Part shown: in pieces, positions 26,366-36,769 of the stretch | Numbering within the stretch: the first letter of the stretch is position 1 | Layout: each line of letters opens with the position of its first letter | NCBI RefSeq assembly: GCF_004803835.1 | Contig: NZ_CP012545.1 | Coordinates: 62,001 to 126,000 of the forward strand | From: Campylobacter sp. RM6914 | GTDB taxonomy: Bacteria; Campylobacterota; Campylobacteria; Campylobacterales; Campylobacteraceae | Reading direction: 5' to 3' | DNA: 64,000 nt | Made by a program: the position numbers and the translations under genes | Notes under the pieces: model-generated | What the model saw: the letters and a program-made list of their open reading frames with translations, nothing else | What the model was told of the DNA's origin: nothing | Database searches by the model: none

Positions 26366-28766
26366 ATTTTTAACATCTTTAATAACAATAATATTTTTAA
26401 TATGCTCGTTTAACCTATATAAACTAAACCAAGTTTCTGTTGTAAATGATAAAATAAGCTCTGAAATTTTAAATTTAAAGCTTATAAATAAAGACATAGA
26501 CAATGGCTTGGAGCATAATATCTTCTCGTCAAGTCTGGATAAACTAAACGACGATATCAAGAAATTTAGCACCGCACTTACAGCACTAAAAGAGATAAAT
26601 ACAAAAACTCTTTCAAAAGGTTTTTATGATCTTTCGGCAAAGATAGAGGGGCTTGATGAGCTTTATTTGCAAAAACAACTTTTGATAGATAAGTCAAACT
26701 ATATCAGCTCAAGCATAATGTCTTTTATCTATATCGGCGAGCATGAGGCTAAAAAATACGAACTTCAAGACTTTGACTCATTGTTTTTAAAACTAAGAAG
26801 TATAATCGCATTTAATGCCGAAAAGCCAAAGTCGATAGAGGCTGATATTGATCTATTTTTTAGCATGTTCCCAAAAGATCAAAACATACTCAAAATGATA
26901 AATAGTGCCAAATACGCACTTAACCTATCTTACGAACTAGATGAAATTTTAAATAAAAACAATGAGCTAAAGCTAAATAAATTTATAGATGATTTTGAAA
27001 AAGAGCATATCGAGTGGAGACAAAGCTCGCTAGAGCGCTTTGAAAGACTTCAGGTTGTTACGTTTATAATGTTTTTTATCCTTTTGGGATTTATCATACG
27101 TCAATTAAGGCGTATCGAAAACGACGAAAGAAGTATAAGAATTTTAAAAACAACTATCGATAACGATCACAGCTCTATCGTTCATACCGACCATAACAAC
27201 CGCATACTTTACGTAAATAAAACATTTGAAGATACGACCGGTTATGCCTTTAAAGAGGTTAAAGGCAAGGATCCAAATTTACTAAAATCATACATGCACA
27301 CACCAGAAATTTACGACTCGATTAAAAATTCGGTCACAAAGGCACTTCCTTGGGAGACCGAAGAGCTGATAAGCAGATGTAAAGACGGTTCGCTTGTGTA
27401 TGAAAAGGCTAAATTTATACCGTTTTTCTTTAAGTCTAAGCTCGAAGGTTTTATTGCTATAAAGCTTGATAGAACGCGTGAAACTAGAGTCTTAAATGAA
27501 CTTACGATAAAAAATGAGCAGGTAAAGGCACAGTCTGTCGTGGATAAATTAACAGGCTTTGGTAACTATTTCGCACTAACGGAAAAACTAGAAGCAGGTA
27601 AAGACGGAATGCTCGTTTGCATCAGCGTTAGAAACTTTAAAATGCTGAGGTTTTTTTACCAAACAAAGATCATAGACGCAATGCTTAAAGCTCTTGCTAA
27701 CACGCTTAAGCTTTGCGTTGATACTTCCGAGATAAACGCAGAGTTGTTCCGCTTTCAAGATGATGCGTTTTATATTTGGTACTACGGCGATACTATTGTT
27801 AGAGATATCGAGCTTATAAAGGATTATTTTGATTTTAACAAGATTGATGTCGTAGTAGACGGCAAAACCGAAACCTTGCCAGGACCAAAAATCGTCATAG
27901 GTGTTTCGCTCGCCGCCGATACGGTGCAGACAAACCGCTTGATGCAAGCCGTGCTAGCCAACCAACAAGCGCTTAATCTAGGAACTGATGTTTATTACTA
28001 TCAAGAAAACGACGCGATCGAGATACAATACTATAAAAACCAGTTGATAACTCAACTTATCGAGTATGCACTCGAAAATAACATGGTTATAGTAGAGTGT
28101 CAAGGCATATATGATATATCGCAAGATGAAAAAGAGCCGAAATTTTATGAAGTCTTGGTTCGTATAGTGGATCAAAGCGGCAAAATTCGCTATCCGGGAG
28201 AGTTTTTGGAAGTTGCTATGCAGACGCAACTTTATGTGCAAATCACAAAAAAAGTTATACTCCACGCATTTTCGCTTGTCGAGCGCTACCCGGAGTATAC
28301 GTTCTCCGTGAATTTATCAAGCTCGGATATCGCCGATGTATCAGTGCGCGAGCTACTTGAAGAGAAGTTAAAACTTTGCTCTAACCCTAGCCACATTTGC
28401 TTTGAGATGCTTGAGAGTGAAGAGATGAGCGACTATGCGACGGTAAATTTATTTATCAAGCACGCAAAAAGCTATGGTTGTAAAATTTCTATCGACGACT
28501 TTGGTTCAGGATACTCAAACTACTACCGAATTTTAGAGCTTGATATAGATAATATCAAAATCGACGGCTCTATCATCAAAAAACTTCCGTTTGATCAAAA
28601 TGCAAGGGTTTTGGTCGAAACTATCGTGAGCTTTGCAAGCAAACAAGGCTATAAAATAGTAGCTGAATTTGTAAGCACGCCTGAAATTTTAGAACAAGTT
28701 AAATTTTTTGGCATCAAGTATGGACAGGGATTTTTCTTAGGAAAACCAAAGCCTATGGACTTTTAA
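26346..28766 (+). CDS. Membrane-bound PAS-GGDEF-EAL protein (degenerate GGDEF)
   Basis: An 806-residue signalling protein. A periplasmic sensory region of about 205 residues lies between two membrane helices (about 7-24 and 233-252). A PAS domain (about 262-385), a GGDEF domain (about 398-545) and an EAL domain (about 560-806) follow. The GGDEF motif is replaced by QDDAF (about 470-474), so diguanylate cyclase activity is unlikely. The EAL domain keeps EVL (about 601), the Asn in SVNLSSSDI, DDFGSG (716-721), KIDGS and a late VAEF, so c-di-GMP hydrolysis is plausible. It overlaps the peroxidase gene by 20 bases. Confidence 0.9.
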   Translation: MTPHLIKFLTSLITIIFLICSFNLYKLNQVSVVNDKISSEILNLKLINKDIDNGLEHNIFSSSLDKLNDDIKKFSTALTALKEINTKTLSKGFYDLSAKIEGLDELYLQKQLLIDKSNYISSSIMSFIYIGEHEAKKYELQDFDSLFLKLRSIIAFNAEKPKSIEADIDLFFSMFPKDQNILKMINSAKYALNLSYELDEILNKNNELKLNKFIDDFEKEHIEWRQSSLERFERLQVVTFIMFFILLGFIIRQLRRIENDERSIRILKTTIDNDHSSIVHTDHNNRILYVNKTFEDTTGYAFKEVKGKDPNLLKSYMHTPEIYDSIKNSVTKALPWETEELISRCKDGSLVYEKAKFIPFFFKSKLEGFIAIKLDRTRETRVLNELTIKNEQVKAQSVVDKLTGFGNYFALTEKLEAGKDGMLVCISVRNFKMLRFFYQTKIIDAMLKALANTLKLCVDTSEINAELFRFQDDAFYIWYYGDTIVRDIELIKDYFDFNKIDVVVDGKTETLPGPKIVIGVSLAADTVQTNRLMQAVLANQQALNLGTDVYYYQENDAIEIQYYKNQLITQLIEYALENNMVIVECQGIYDISQDEKEPKFYEVLVRIVDQSGKIRYPGEFLEVAMQTQLYVQITKKVILHAFSLVERYPEYTFSVNLSSSDIADVSVRELLEEKLKLCSNPSHICFEMLESEEMSDYATVNLFIKHAKSYGCKISIDDFGSGYSNYYRILELDIDNIKIDGSIIKKLPFDQNARVLVETIVSFASKQGYKIVAEFVSTPEILEQVKFFGIKYGQGFFLGKPKPMDF

Positions 28767-28818
28767 TTGAGATAAAGTTTTATAAAGATATTTAAAATTT
28801 GGAAGTAAAGTTAAGAAG

Positions 28819-28893
28819 TGGTGACCCATACGAGACTCGAACTCGTGTTACCGCCGTGAAAGGGCGATGTCCTAACCGCTAGACGAATGGGCC
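28819..28893 (-). tRNA. tRNA-Glu (TTC)
   Basis: A 75-base cloverleaf on the minus strand that begins ggcccattcgtctagcgg, has anticodon TTC in the loop ctttcac, a normal T-arm (gttcgag) and an encoded CCA end. A TATAAT -10 candidate (attata on the plus strand, 28915-28920) lies about 22 bases upstream. It separates the EAL gene from the lipoprotein-nfo operon. Confidence 0.97.
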
Positions 28894-28957
28894 ATCCGTC
28901 GGTTTGAAGTTGGGATTATATATCAAATTTACTTAAAATAAAATAAAAGGATTATTT

Positions 28958-29437
28958 TTGAATAAAATTTATTTAAAATTTCTATTTTTGTCTATTTTTT
29001 GCACCGTCTTTTTTGGCTGTGCTACCTTAAATCCGCAAAGATCGGACGCATTGCAAGTTACCATAATCTCACCCATGTTGAAGATAAATGACACAGGATT
29101 TTTGCATGCATATAAAAATAGCTTAAATTTGCAAATTTATAGTCTTGGAGTTAATAGCGCAAACATCAAAATAAACTCTCAAATTTGTGTAAATCGTGCT
29201 TGCTATGATAAGTTGGAATTTAATAGAAAATTCTTTTTGCAAGAGCATTATGAAAATTTTCTTAGTGATATCTTGCAAAAAAAGCATATTTATAATTCCA
29301 AAGGTGTAATACAGACTTCATGTGGATTTGACCAAAATATAAGCAATAATTCAATAAAATATGAAGTTTGTGACAACTATGTTAAATTTATAGATACACA
29401 AAATAAGGTAAAAATCATAATCAAAGAGTTAAAATGA
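28958..29437 (+). CDS. Predicted lipoprotein, unknown function
   Basis: A 159-residue protein starting at a TTG eight bases after an aaaagg site. The N-terminus is a lipoprotein signal ([19 protein letters not shown], lipobox FFGC, Cys about 21). The mature part is beta-rich, with an [13 protein letters not shown] segment whose two cysteines may pair. No family is recognised. The ATG of nfo overlaps its stop by four bases, so it heads the nfo-fadL-acyl-CoA synthetase-AAA+ gene run. Confidence 0.65.
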   Translation: MNKIYLKFLFLSIFCTVFFGCATLNPQRSDALQVTIISPMLKINDTGFLHAYKNSLNLQIYSLGVNSANIKINSQICVNRACYDKLEFNRKFFLQEHYENFLSDILQKKHIYNSKGVIQTSCGFDQNISNNSIKYEVCDNYVKFIDTQNKVKIIIKELK

Positions 29438-30288
29438 GATATATCGGAGCGCATGTCAGCAGTAGCGGAGGAGTTGAAAATGCGCCTTTAAATGCAGCAA
29501 AGATCGGTGCAAACGCTTTTGCACTTTTTGTTAAAAATCAGCGCCAATGGAGTGCAAAACCACTTGAAGACAAAAGCATAAAAGCCTTTAAGCAAAATTG
29601 TATCGACGCCGGAATTTTACCCAAGCACATCCTACCTCACGATAGCTACCTTATAAATTTAGGTCATTTTGATGATACAAAAAGAGAGCAGAGTTTTAAT
29701 GCCTTCATGGACGAGATCGAACGTGTCGAGCAACTTGGCCTTGAGCTTTTAAATTTTCATCCAGGCTCTCATCTAAAAGAGATAAGTGAAAACGAGTGCT
29801 TAAGTCTTATCGCAGAGTGTATGAATGAGGCTATAAGACGCAGTAAAAATGTCAAACTTGTCATAGAAAACACCGCCGGTCAGGGTTCAAATTTGGGTTA
29901 TAAATTTGAACATTTGGCGTTTTTGATAGAGCGTATAAATGATAAAAGCAGGGTTGGGGTTTGTCTTGATACCTGTCACACATTTGCCGCAGGCTATGAT
30001 CTAAGAACGCCCGAGGCATATAAAAAAACAATGGATGAGTTTGATAATATCGTTGGATATGATTTTTTATCAGCCATGCATTTAAACGACTCTAAATTTG
30101 ACCTTGCGTGCAAAAAAGACCGCCATGAAAGCCTTGGAAAGGGCTTTTTAGGCATGAGCGCTTTTGATAATATCATAAATGATGAGCGCATAGAGGATAT
30201 TCCGCTTATTCTTGAAACTATTGATGAGAGTATTTGGAAAGACGAGATAGAAATTTTAAGAAATTTACAAAAGGATAGAAATGTTTAA
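29434..30288 (+). CDS. nfo: Endonuclease IV
   Basis: A 284-residue zinc-dependent AP endonuclease of base-excision repair. The TIM-barrel signatures are clear: [86 protein letters not shown] and DRHESLGKG. These supply the nine His, Glu and Asp zinc ligands. It complements the Xth-type enzyme at 15008-15766. The ATG overlaps the lipoprotein gene and the 3' end overlaps the FadL-family gene by eight bases. Confidence 0.96.
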   Translation: MRYIGAHVSSSGGVENAPLNAAKIGANAFALFVKNQRQWSAKPLEDKSIKAFKQNCIDAGILPKHILPHDSYLINLGHFDDTKREQSFNAFMDEIERVEQLGLELLNFHPGSHLKEISENECLSLIAECMNEAIRRSKNVKLVIENTAGQGSNLGYKFEHLAFLIERINDKSRVGVCLDTCHTFAAGYDLRTPEAYKKTMDEFDNIVGYDFLSAMHLNDSKFDLACKKDRHESLGKGFLGMSAFDNIINDERIEDIPLILETIDESIWKDEIEILRNLQKDRNV

Positions 30289-31507
30289 AAAAGGTGCGTT
30301 AGGCGTTGTTCTAGCTAGTACTTTGCTTTACGGCGGAGCATATAAAATTCCCGAGCAAAGTTCTGACTCACTTGGCCTTTTAGCTAGTAACGTTGCGATG
30401 AGTTTTGGTGCGGATGCCGCGTATTTTAACCCGGCAAATATGATGTTTTTAGACCCTAGACATAATTTTGAAAACACGGTTGGCTGGTTTCATACCGGCG
30501 AAGTAGGGCTTAATACAAACGATGGAAAATCATATCGCTCAAGAAATTTTGACTCTCTTGCAACCACTTTTAACTTCGTATCGCCGGAATATTATGAAAA
30601 CTGGCGTTTTGGTTTAGCTCTTGCCGTTCCTGCGGCTCTTGGCATGGGCTGGGATGATCCTGCTACCGCATTTAGCGCGCATAGGTTTAAACTTCAAGTT
30701 GTTGAGCTAAATCCGACCGTTGCTCATCGTATAAATGATCAGTTAGCTGTTGCAGTGGGCTTAAGAGCTGTTTATAGTAAAGGCAGAGTAGCAAACGACT
30801 ATGGTGCTCTTGGAAAAAGGGAGCTTACGGGCGATAGTATAGATGGTGGTTATAATGCCGCGATAACATATAGACCTATCCCGAATTTATCATTTGCCGC
30901 GACTTACCGCTCAAAAGTAGATCTTACTATAAACGGTGATGCCGACGGTAAATTTGCAAACCCTGCCGCAAATTATAATGGTTATGTAAAGGTGGAAATT
31001 CCACTGCCTGCGCAACTTGTTTTAGCTACGGCGTATAAACACGAAGACCTTACATTACTTCTAGCTCTTGAGAGGACTTATTGGTCAAGTTTTAAGGGTT
31101 ATGACTTTAATTATCCCGACGGAGCCTATAAAAGTAATCCATTTTTTGCAAATTTAATGGACAGACCAAGCACAAGAAAGTATAGAGATACTAATACTTA
31201 CCGCGTTGGCGTGGCTTATGACGCAACCGATAAAATAAGACTAATGTTTGGTTTTGCTCACGATCAAGATGTTGCAAAACCGCAAGAAACAGGACTTGAG
31301 CTGCCAAACACAACCTCAAGGGCGTATTCGTTTGGCATAAATTATAAAATATCAGATAACTGCGAGATAGCACTTGGCTATGTTTATCAAGATAGAAGCT
31401 CAAAAAATGTCGTAGGAGTGCCAACAGGTCTTGGAACTACGGATTCGGGTAAGATCGATAGAGCCGATGTTCAGATCGTAGGAACAAGTTTAAAATATAA
31501 ATTCTAG
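30281..31507 (+). CDS. FadL/OmpP1/TodX-family outer-membrane transporter
   Basis: A 408-residue beta-barrel with signal peptide [19 protein letters not shown]. The conserved N-terminal hatch region follows ([20 protein letters not shown], then [12 protein letters not shown]), and the protein ends in the aromatic LKYKF typical of outer-membrane barrels. FadL proteins admit long-chain fatty acids and other hydrophobic compounds by lateral diffusion. The next gene encodes an acyl-CoA synthetase, so import followed by CoA activation of fatty acids is a coherent inference. The exact substrate is unknown. Confidence 0.9.
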   Translation: MFKKGALGVVLASTLLYGGAYKIPEQSSDSLGLLASNVAMSFGADAAYFNPANMMFLDPRHNFENTVGWFHTGEVGLNTNDGKSYRSRNFDSLATTFNFVSPEYYENWRFGLALAVPAALGMGWDDPATAFSAHRFKLQVVELNPTVAHRINDQLAVAVGLRAVYSKGRVANDYGALGKRELTGDSIDGGYNAAITYRPIPNLSFAATYRSKVDLTINGDADGKFANPAANYNGYVKVEIPLPAQLVLATAYKHEDLTLLLALERTYWSSFKGYDFNYPDGAYKSNPFFANLMDRPSTRKYRDTNTYRVGVAYDATDKIRLMFGFAHDQDVAKPQETGLELPNTTSRAYSFGINYKISDNCEIALGYVYQDRSSKNVVGVPTGLGTTDSGKIDRADVQIVGTSLKYKF

Positions 31508-31515
31508 GTGCAACC

Positions 31516-33165
31516 ATGATGTATAAGTATCAAAATCTTTATAAAATTTTAATTGATGCCGCAAAGGATTATCCAAGAGCGGTGGCGATATTTGATGATA
31601 AGGATAAGCTAAGATACGGTGAGCTTAAAGCCTGTGTGGATAAAGTCGGAGCATATTTGCAAGCCGTAGGGATCGGTTTTGGAGATAGAGTAGCGATGTG
31701 TGTGAGCAACTCGCAAGAATTTATCATCTCGTATTTGGCTATCACTGCTATCGGTGCGGTTGCCGTGCCTATGAATACATTCTTAAAAAATGAAGAATTT
31801 AGCTATATTTTAAAAGATTGTGATGCTAAAATACTTATCGCTTCAAGTTCTTTAAGCAAAGAGCTTATCAAACTAAACGAGCTTGAAAGCCTTAAAAAGA
31901 TAATTTGGATAGGCGAGATACCAAAGGCTCTGCAAAATACAAGCAGTTATGAGGGCATGGATGAGGAGCTTGGCGAGAGTGTATATCTTGATGTAAATCT
32001 CCATCCTAGCACAAGCCCTAGCCTTTACTCTAAAAGCACAAGAAATGTTAAATTTAACGATATGCTAGATCACAAATACCTCCTAAGTATACCAAGGTCC
32101 CCGACATTAAACGATATAGTCCATATCATCTACACTTCCGGAACTACTGGCAAGCCAAAGGGTGCGATGATAAATTATAGAAATATATTTTCAAATTTAG
32201 AGGGCGCCCATAGTCGTTTTGTCGTTAAGAAAAACGATAGATTTATTGTATTTTTACCGATGTTTCATAGCTTTACGCTAACAGCTACGATACTTTTACC
32301 TCTATATACCGGCGCATCTATGGTGCTTGTAAAGTCAGTTTTTCCGTTTTCAAATGTGCTTAAACAGACATTATTTAAAAGAGTTAGCGTGTTTTTGGGA
32401 ATTCCTGCCATCTATACCGCCATCGGCAAGGCTAAAATCCCTTGGTATTTTCGCTGGTTTAACCGCATTCGTCTATTTGTTAGCGGAGCAGCTCCTCTTG
32501 CAAAACAAACTATCGACGACTTTAAGTTAAAATTCCCTCGCGCAACACTGGTTGAAGGATACGGTCTTAGCGAGTGTTCTCCGATAGTTGCGGCAAATTT
32601 ATTTGATAAACAAAAGCCTATGAGCGTTGGTCTGCCGCTTGATGGGTATGAGGTAAAGATCGTAAATGACGAGATGATGGAGCTTCCTGTGGGCGAGATC
32701 GGCGAGATCATTGTTAGGGGTGATTGTGTTATGCAAGGATATCTTGGGTTGCCAACAGCAAATGATGAGACGATACTAAACGGCTGGTTGCGCACCGGAG
32801 ATCTTGGTAAGGTTGATGACGAGGGCTTTATCTATATAGTCGATCGCAAAAAAGATCTTATCATATCAAAGGGTATAAATATCTATCCACGTGAGATCGA
32901 AGAGGTGCTTTATAAACTAGACGAAGTTGAGGCGGCAGCTGTTATAGGCGTTAGAGACACTCATGCAGATGAGGAAGTTGTGGCATTTATCCAGTTAAAA
33001 GATGGCATGGACCTTGATGAAAAAGCGGTTCGAGCGTATCTTAAAAAACACCTTGCGAATTTTAAAATACCTAAGAACATCTACTTTGCCGAAGAGCTTC
33101 CTAGAAATGCTACTGGCAAGGTGTTAAAACGCGTTTTAAAAGAGCAGATAAAGGATAAAATTTAG
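31516..33165 (+). CDS. Acyl-CoA synthetase (AMP-forming)
   Basis: A 549-residue member of the ANL adenylating superfamily resembling long-chain fatty acid CoA ligase (FadD). Signature motifs in order are the phosphate loop IIYTSGTTGKPKGAM (about residues 209-223), YGLSECSPIV, GWLRTGDLG, DRKKDLIISKGINIYPREIE and the C-terminal lysine region PRNATGKVLKR. There are two tandem ATG codons and I used the first. It lies eight bases after the FadL-type gene and shares one base with the GTG start of the AAA+ gene. No beta-oxidation genes are visible in the window, so activated acids may feed phospholipid synthesis. Confidence 0.9.
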   Translation: MMYKYQNLYKILIDAAKDYPRAVAIFDDKDKLRYGELKACVDKVGAYLQAVGIGFGDRVAMCVSNSQEFIISYLAITAIGAVAVPMNTFLKNEEFSYILKDCDAKILIASSSLSKELIKLNELESLKKIIWIGEIPKALQNTSSYEGMDEELGESVYLDVNLHPSTSPSLYSKSTRNVKFNDMLDHKYLLSIPRSPTLNDIVHIIYTSGTTGKPKGAMINYRNIFSNLEGAHSRFVVKKNDRFIVFLPMFHSFTLTATILLPLYTGASMVLVKSVFPFSNVLKQTLFKRVSVFLGIPAIYTAIGKAKIPWYFRWFNRIRLFVSGAAPLAKQTIDDFKLKFPRATLVEGYGLSECSPIVAANLFDKQKPMSVGLPLDGYEVKIVNDEMMELPVGEIGEIIVRGDCVMQGYLGLPTANDETILNGWLRTGDLGKVDDEGFIYIVDRKKDLIISKGINIYPREIEEVLYKLDEVEAAAVIGVRDTHADEEVVAFIQLKDGMDLDEKAVRAYLKKHLANFKIPKNIYFAEELPRNATGKVLKRVLKEQIKDKI

Positions 33166-34895
33166 TGCAGTATTTGCTTGATTTTCTTAATTCCGACATT
33201 AAAAAAAGTAAAATTTATACTCTTATAAAGTGTAATATCGACGAAGCTAAAATTCTAAGACATTTAAGTAGAATTTATATAGACGGTATAGCTAGCATTA
33301 GCGTATATGACGTGCTTTGCGCTGTTTATACGTCTGAGAGTTTTAAACATCTCGAACATCTTAAAGATATAAAGTCACTACTGGATTATGGTTGGATAGC
33401 ACAAAGTTATAGTATATTTAAAAGCTCGGAAAATATAACAAAAACAAATCACATAAATTTGCTATCTTTGCTTCACTGTGAAATTTCACTTTCGCCGTCG
33501 TTTTTAAAAATTTTACAAGATGGAAATATCAGCATAGAACTTCCAAGTCAAAGTGCGTATGAAGATCATTTAGAATATCTAAAAGATCAGTTCTTGCGTA
33601 TAGAGCTTTATGCTAAAATTTCAATGTTTCAAAACGAAGCCAAAGATGCAAAAATCCGCATAAAACAGCAGATAGGCGAGCTTGAGATCCGTATAAAAGA
33701 GCGCATGGAACTTAGCAAAACACCTATAAAAATAGAGCAAATTTTTAAAGAAAATGCACTTGAACCAAAAGAACAGTTGATATTTTTAGCTCTTTTAAAA
33801 GAGGAGTATGCAGGGGATTTTGAAAACGGTCGCGACCTAAATACACTCATGAATCTCATAAGTGACAATGAATTTGAACGTATAAAAAACAGATCTTTGC
33901 TCGAAGAGGGCGCAAGGCTTATCGAAAACGGCTTGATAGAGTATGATGAGGTATTAAACGCCTTTGGCAATGTTAGTAGAAATTTCTTTATCAACGAAGA
34001 GATTTTGCAAAGCATAATGCACCCGCAAAGCGAAAAAGTAAGCAAAAAACTTAAGCTTGAAAGTCTTGTAAAAGAGCAAGAAATTTTTGAACTCATAGAG
34101 CCAAGCTCAAGCATAGACGATGTTGTGTTAAGTGACAATACCAAAGAGCTTCTTAATGCTATACTAAAACAACTTGATAAAAAAGTCCTTGCAAGGCTTT
34201 CTAGTTGGGGCATAAAAACTCGTCGCGGCATAGACGCTAAGATCGTATTTTACGGAGAGCCCGGCACCGGTAAAACCATGAGTGCGATGGGGCTTGCAAA
34301 AAGCCTTAAGAAGCAGATCTTAAGTTTTGACTGCTCTAAAATTTTAAGTAAATATGTTGGCGAAAGCGAACAAAATGTTAGAAAAATTTTTGACACATAC
34401 AAAGAAATTTGCAAAAAAAGCAAGAGTGAGCCCGTGTTGCTTTTAAATGAGGCTGACCAGTTTTTAAGCGCACGTGTAGAAAGCGGTAGCGGAACCGAAA
34501 AAATGTATAACCAAATGCAAAATATATTTTTAGAGCAGATTGAGAGATTTGAAGGTGTTTTGATAGCTACGACAAATTTTTTGCAAAGCTTTGATAGTGC
34601 GTTTTCAAGAAGATTTGACTATAAGATAGAATTTAAAAAGCCTGATTTTAAAGCTAGACTTGCCATTTGGCGTAAAATTTTACCCGAAAATGCAAGCTTT
34701 GAAGAGAATTTTGATATAGAAAAATTAGCGGAGTTTAATTTAAGCGGCGCGCAAATCGTTCTAGTATTAAAAAACACAGCACTAAAAGTCGCAGCTAGAG
34801 ATGATGGAATTTTTACCTTTAACGACTTTAAAACAACAATCGATCGTGAGCTAAGTTCGGCATTTGGCGAAGATAAAAAAGTAGGACTTTTATAG
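33165..34895 (+). CDS. AAA+ ATPase of unknown function, Walker B Asn variant
   Basis: A 576-residue protein with an unrecognised, mostly helical N-terminal half (1-330) and a classical AAA+ module (about 335-570). Walker A is GEPGTGKT (about 364-371), pore-like region KYVGESEQNVRKIF, arginine finger SAFSRRFD. Walker B reads VLLLNEAD (424-431), with Asn428 where the metal-binding Asp is usual; the catalytic Glu429 is kept. It starts at GTG overlapping the acyl-CoA synthetase stop. The module resembles the FtsH/Cdc48 clade without protease or membrane parts. Substrates are unknown; a link to lipid uptake is positional only. Confidence 0.8.
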   Translation: MQYLLDFLNSDIKKSKIYTLIKCNIDEAKILRHLSRIYIDGIASISVYDVLCAVYTSESFKHLEHLKDIKSLLDYGWIAQSYSIFKSSENITKTNHINLLSLLHCEISLSPSFLKILQDGNISIELPSQSAYEDHLEYLKDQFLRIELYAKISMFQNEAKDAKIRIKQQIGELEIRIKERMELSKTPIKIEQIFKENALEPKEQLIFLALLKEEYAGDFENGRDLNTLMNLISDNEFERIKNRSLLEEGARLIENGLIEYDEVLNAFGNVSRNFFINEEILQSIMHPQSEKVSKKLKLESLVKEQEIFELIEPSSSIDDVVLSDNTKELLNAILKQLDKKVLARLSSWGIKTRRGIDAKIVFYGEPGTGKTMSAMGLAKSLKKQILSFDCSKILSKYVGESEQNVRKIFDTYKEICKKSKSEPVLLLNEADQFLSARVESGSGTEKMYNQMQNIFLEQIERFEGVLIATTNFLQSFDSAFSRRFDYKIEFKKPDFKARLAIWRKILPENASFEENFDIEKLAEFNLSGAQIVLVLKNTALKVAARDDGIFTFNDFKTTIDRELSSAFGEDKKVGLL

Positions 34896-34903
34896 CCTTA
34901 CTT

Positions 34904-35389
34904 TTATACTCTTTTGCCCATTATCAAAACATCGGCGATAAATTCTTGCATGTCGCAAACTTGTGGCAGTAGTCCAAATTTTTCAAAGCCAAATTTATTA
35001 AAAAGCGAGATGCTTGGTTTATTGTGAGCGAAGATAAGGGCTAAGATGGTTTTTATGCCAAGGCTTGGAGCGATATCAAGCATAAAAGCAAGTAGCTTTG
35101 AGCCAATTCCTGATTGCCTAGCATTTTTGTCAACATAAATGCTAATTTCCGCGGTTATATCATAGGCAGACCTCTTGTAAAAGTCGCTAAAGCTTCCCCA
35201 CGCAACAACGCTGTTTTCAAGCTTTAGTACAAATATCGGACGAGTTTTAGAGTGCGCGTCAAACCACTCTTGGCGCGAAGCTATACTAACGGGAGTTAGG
35301 TCGGCAGTTGCATTTTTGGTGGCTATATTTTGGTTGTAAATTTCCGTTATCTTTGCCAAGTCATCTTGTGTTGCGTGCAAAATTTCCAT
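34904..35389 (-). CDS. GNAT-family N-acetyltransferase
   Basis: A 161-residue acetyltransferase resembling the phosphinothricin/methionine-sulfoximine (MnaT, YncA) type. Indicators are the N-terminal DLAKITEIYNQNI, the motif A region AEISIYVDKNARQSGIGSKLL (acetyl-CoA pyrophosphate loop ARQSGIGS) and FAHNKPSISLFNKFGFEKFG. Such enzymes acetylate free amino acids and toxic analogues such as methionine sulfoximine. It is a lone minus-strand gene, convergent with the AAA+ gene nine bases away. The real substrate is unknown. Confidence 0.85.
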   Translation of the reverse strand: MEILHATQDDLAKITEIYNQNIATKNATADLTPVSIASRQEWFDAHSKTRPIFVLKLENSVVAWGSFSDFYKRSAYDITAEISIYVDKNARQSGIGSKLLAFMLDIAPSLGIKTILALIFAHNKPSISLFNKFGFEKFGLLPQVCDMQEFIADVLIMGKRV

Positions 35390-35458
35390 ATTTTTTCCTT
35401 TAACGGCAATTGTTTTTAGCCAAGTAAAATTTGTAAAAAGTCGAAATTTAAAGGCTTT

Positions 35459-36769
35459 TTAACTATTTATCTGTGCTAAAATTTCCTGTGTTTTTTCAAA
35501 TTCAAAAGCCTCGTCAGAGTCTTGTTTTAAGAAATTTTCCATGTATTCTTTTTTAGATATAGCAAGGTCAAGCTCCTTGTCGCTACCTCTTTGATATGCG
35601 CCGATACGAAGCAGGACTTCATTTTCTTTTAGGAGTGAATAAAGACGTTTAAATTTCATGGCATTTTGACGATGTTCTTTGGTTATGACATCGCCCATGA
35701 CGCGAGAGGCGGAGTTTTGGATATTTATTGGCGGATAAATTCCAAAGTCTGTTAGCTCGCGGCTAAGCACGATATGTCCGTCAAGTATCGAACGACTTTG
35801 ATCGGCTATAGGGTCGCTCATATCATCGCCCTCAACTAGCACCGTAAAAAATGCCGTGATCGAGCCCTTGCCCTCCTCTTTGCCTGCGCGCTCCATGAGT
35901 TGAGGAAGTAGCGTAAGCGAGCTTGGTGGATATCCTTTTGAGGTCGGCGGTTCGCCAAGGCTTAGTCCGATCTCTCGTTGTGCCATGGCAAAACGGGTTA
36001 CGCTATCCATGATAAAAAGCACATCGTTGCCTTGCTCTTTAAAATACTCAGCCACGCTCATTGCGCAAAATGCACCGTATTTTCGCATAAGTGAGCTATC
36101 ATCGCTGGTTGCCACGACGATAACTGTTCCGCTTAGATCTCCACCTAGGTTTTTTTCTATAAATTCAGGCACTTCGCGTCCGCGCTCTCCGATAAGTGCT
36201 ACTACTTTTATGGGCGCTTGAGTATTTTTTACTATCATACCCATTAGCGTGCTTTTGCCAACCCCAGAACCTGCAAAAATTCCAAGTTTTTGCCCTTTAC
36301 CACATGTTAAAAGACCGTCTATACTCTTTATCCCAACACTAAAAGGTTCGTTTATAAGCCCTCGCTTCATAGCGTCTATAGGGGATTTCATTATGGGTGC
36401 AAATTCGCTCATATCAAGAGCTCCTTTGCCGTCTATGGGACGCATAAACGGATCTACTACGCGCCCAAGCAGTGCTTTGCCAACCGGGATATTCATACCC
36501 TGATCGCTGCCATAGACAAAGTCGCCTATCTTAAAACCCTCAACAAAACCAAACGGGCTGACGTAAGCCTCGCCGGTTTTTATCTGTGTAACCATGCCGA
36601 TTTCGCTTTTGCTTTTATCTTTTGCAACGATACGGACGATATCTCCGATACTTGGGCGAAGTCCGGTTATTTGTATGGTTGTAGCAGTTATCTTTGTTAT
36701 AACGCCAAAGGTGTTAGAAAGAGAGATATTGTCGTTTTTTAGCTTTGATTTTAGGCGTTCTAAGCTCAA
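35459..36769 (-). CDS. fliI: Flagellar export ATPase FliI
   Basis: A 436-residue F1-like ATPase of the flagellar type III export apparatus, which drives delivery of flagellar subunits. Walker A GSGVGKST is at about residues 167-174. [35 protein letters not shown] (Walker B) and [12 protein letters not shown] are present, as expected for FliI/YscN-type proteins. Its ATG overlaps the folE stop by four bases, an arrangement also known in C. jejuni, so folE and fliI are co-transcribed although functionally unrelated. Confidence 0.96.
   Translation of the reverse strand: MSLERLKSKLKNDNISLSNTFGVITKITATTIQITGLRPSIGDIVRIVAKDKSKSEIGMVTQIKTGEAYVSPFGFVEGFKIGDFVYGSDQGMNIPVGKALLGRVVDPFMRPIDGKGALDMSEFAPIMKSPIDAMKRGLINEPFSVGIKSIDGLLTCGKGQKLGIFAGSGVGKSTLMGMIVKNTQAPIKVVALIGERGREVPEFIEKNLGGDLSGTVIVVATSDDSSLMRKYGAFCAMSVAEYFKEQGNDVLFIMDSVTRFAMAQREIGLSLGEPPTSKGYPPSSLTLLPQLMERAGKEEGKGSITAFFTVLVEGDDMSDPIADQSRSILDGHIVLSRELTDFGIYPPINIQNSASRVMGDVITKEHRQNAMKFKRLYSLLKENEVLLRIGAYQRGSDKELDLAISKKEYMENFLKQDSDEAFEFEKTQEILAQINS

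Noticed and set aside
33629-34231. 200-codon minus-strand ORF opposite the AAA+ gene
   Set aside because: Serine- and leucine-rich shadow of an AT-rich coding strand; no start signals and no domain.
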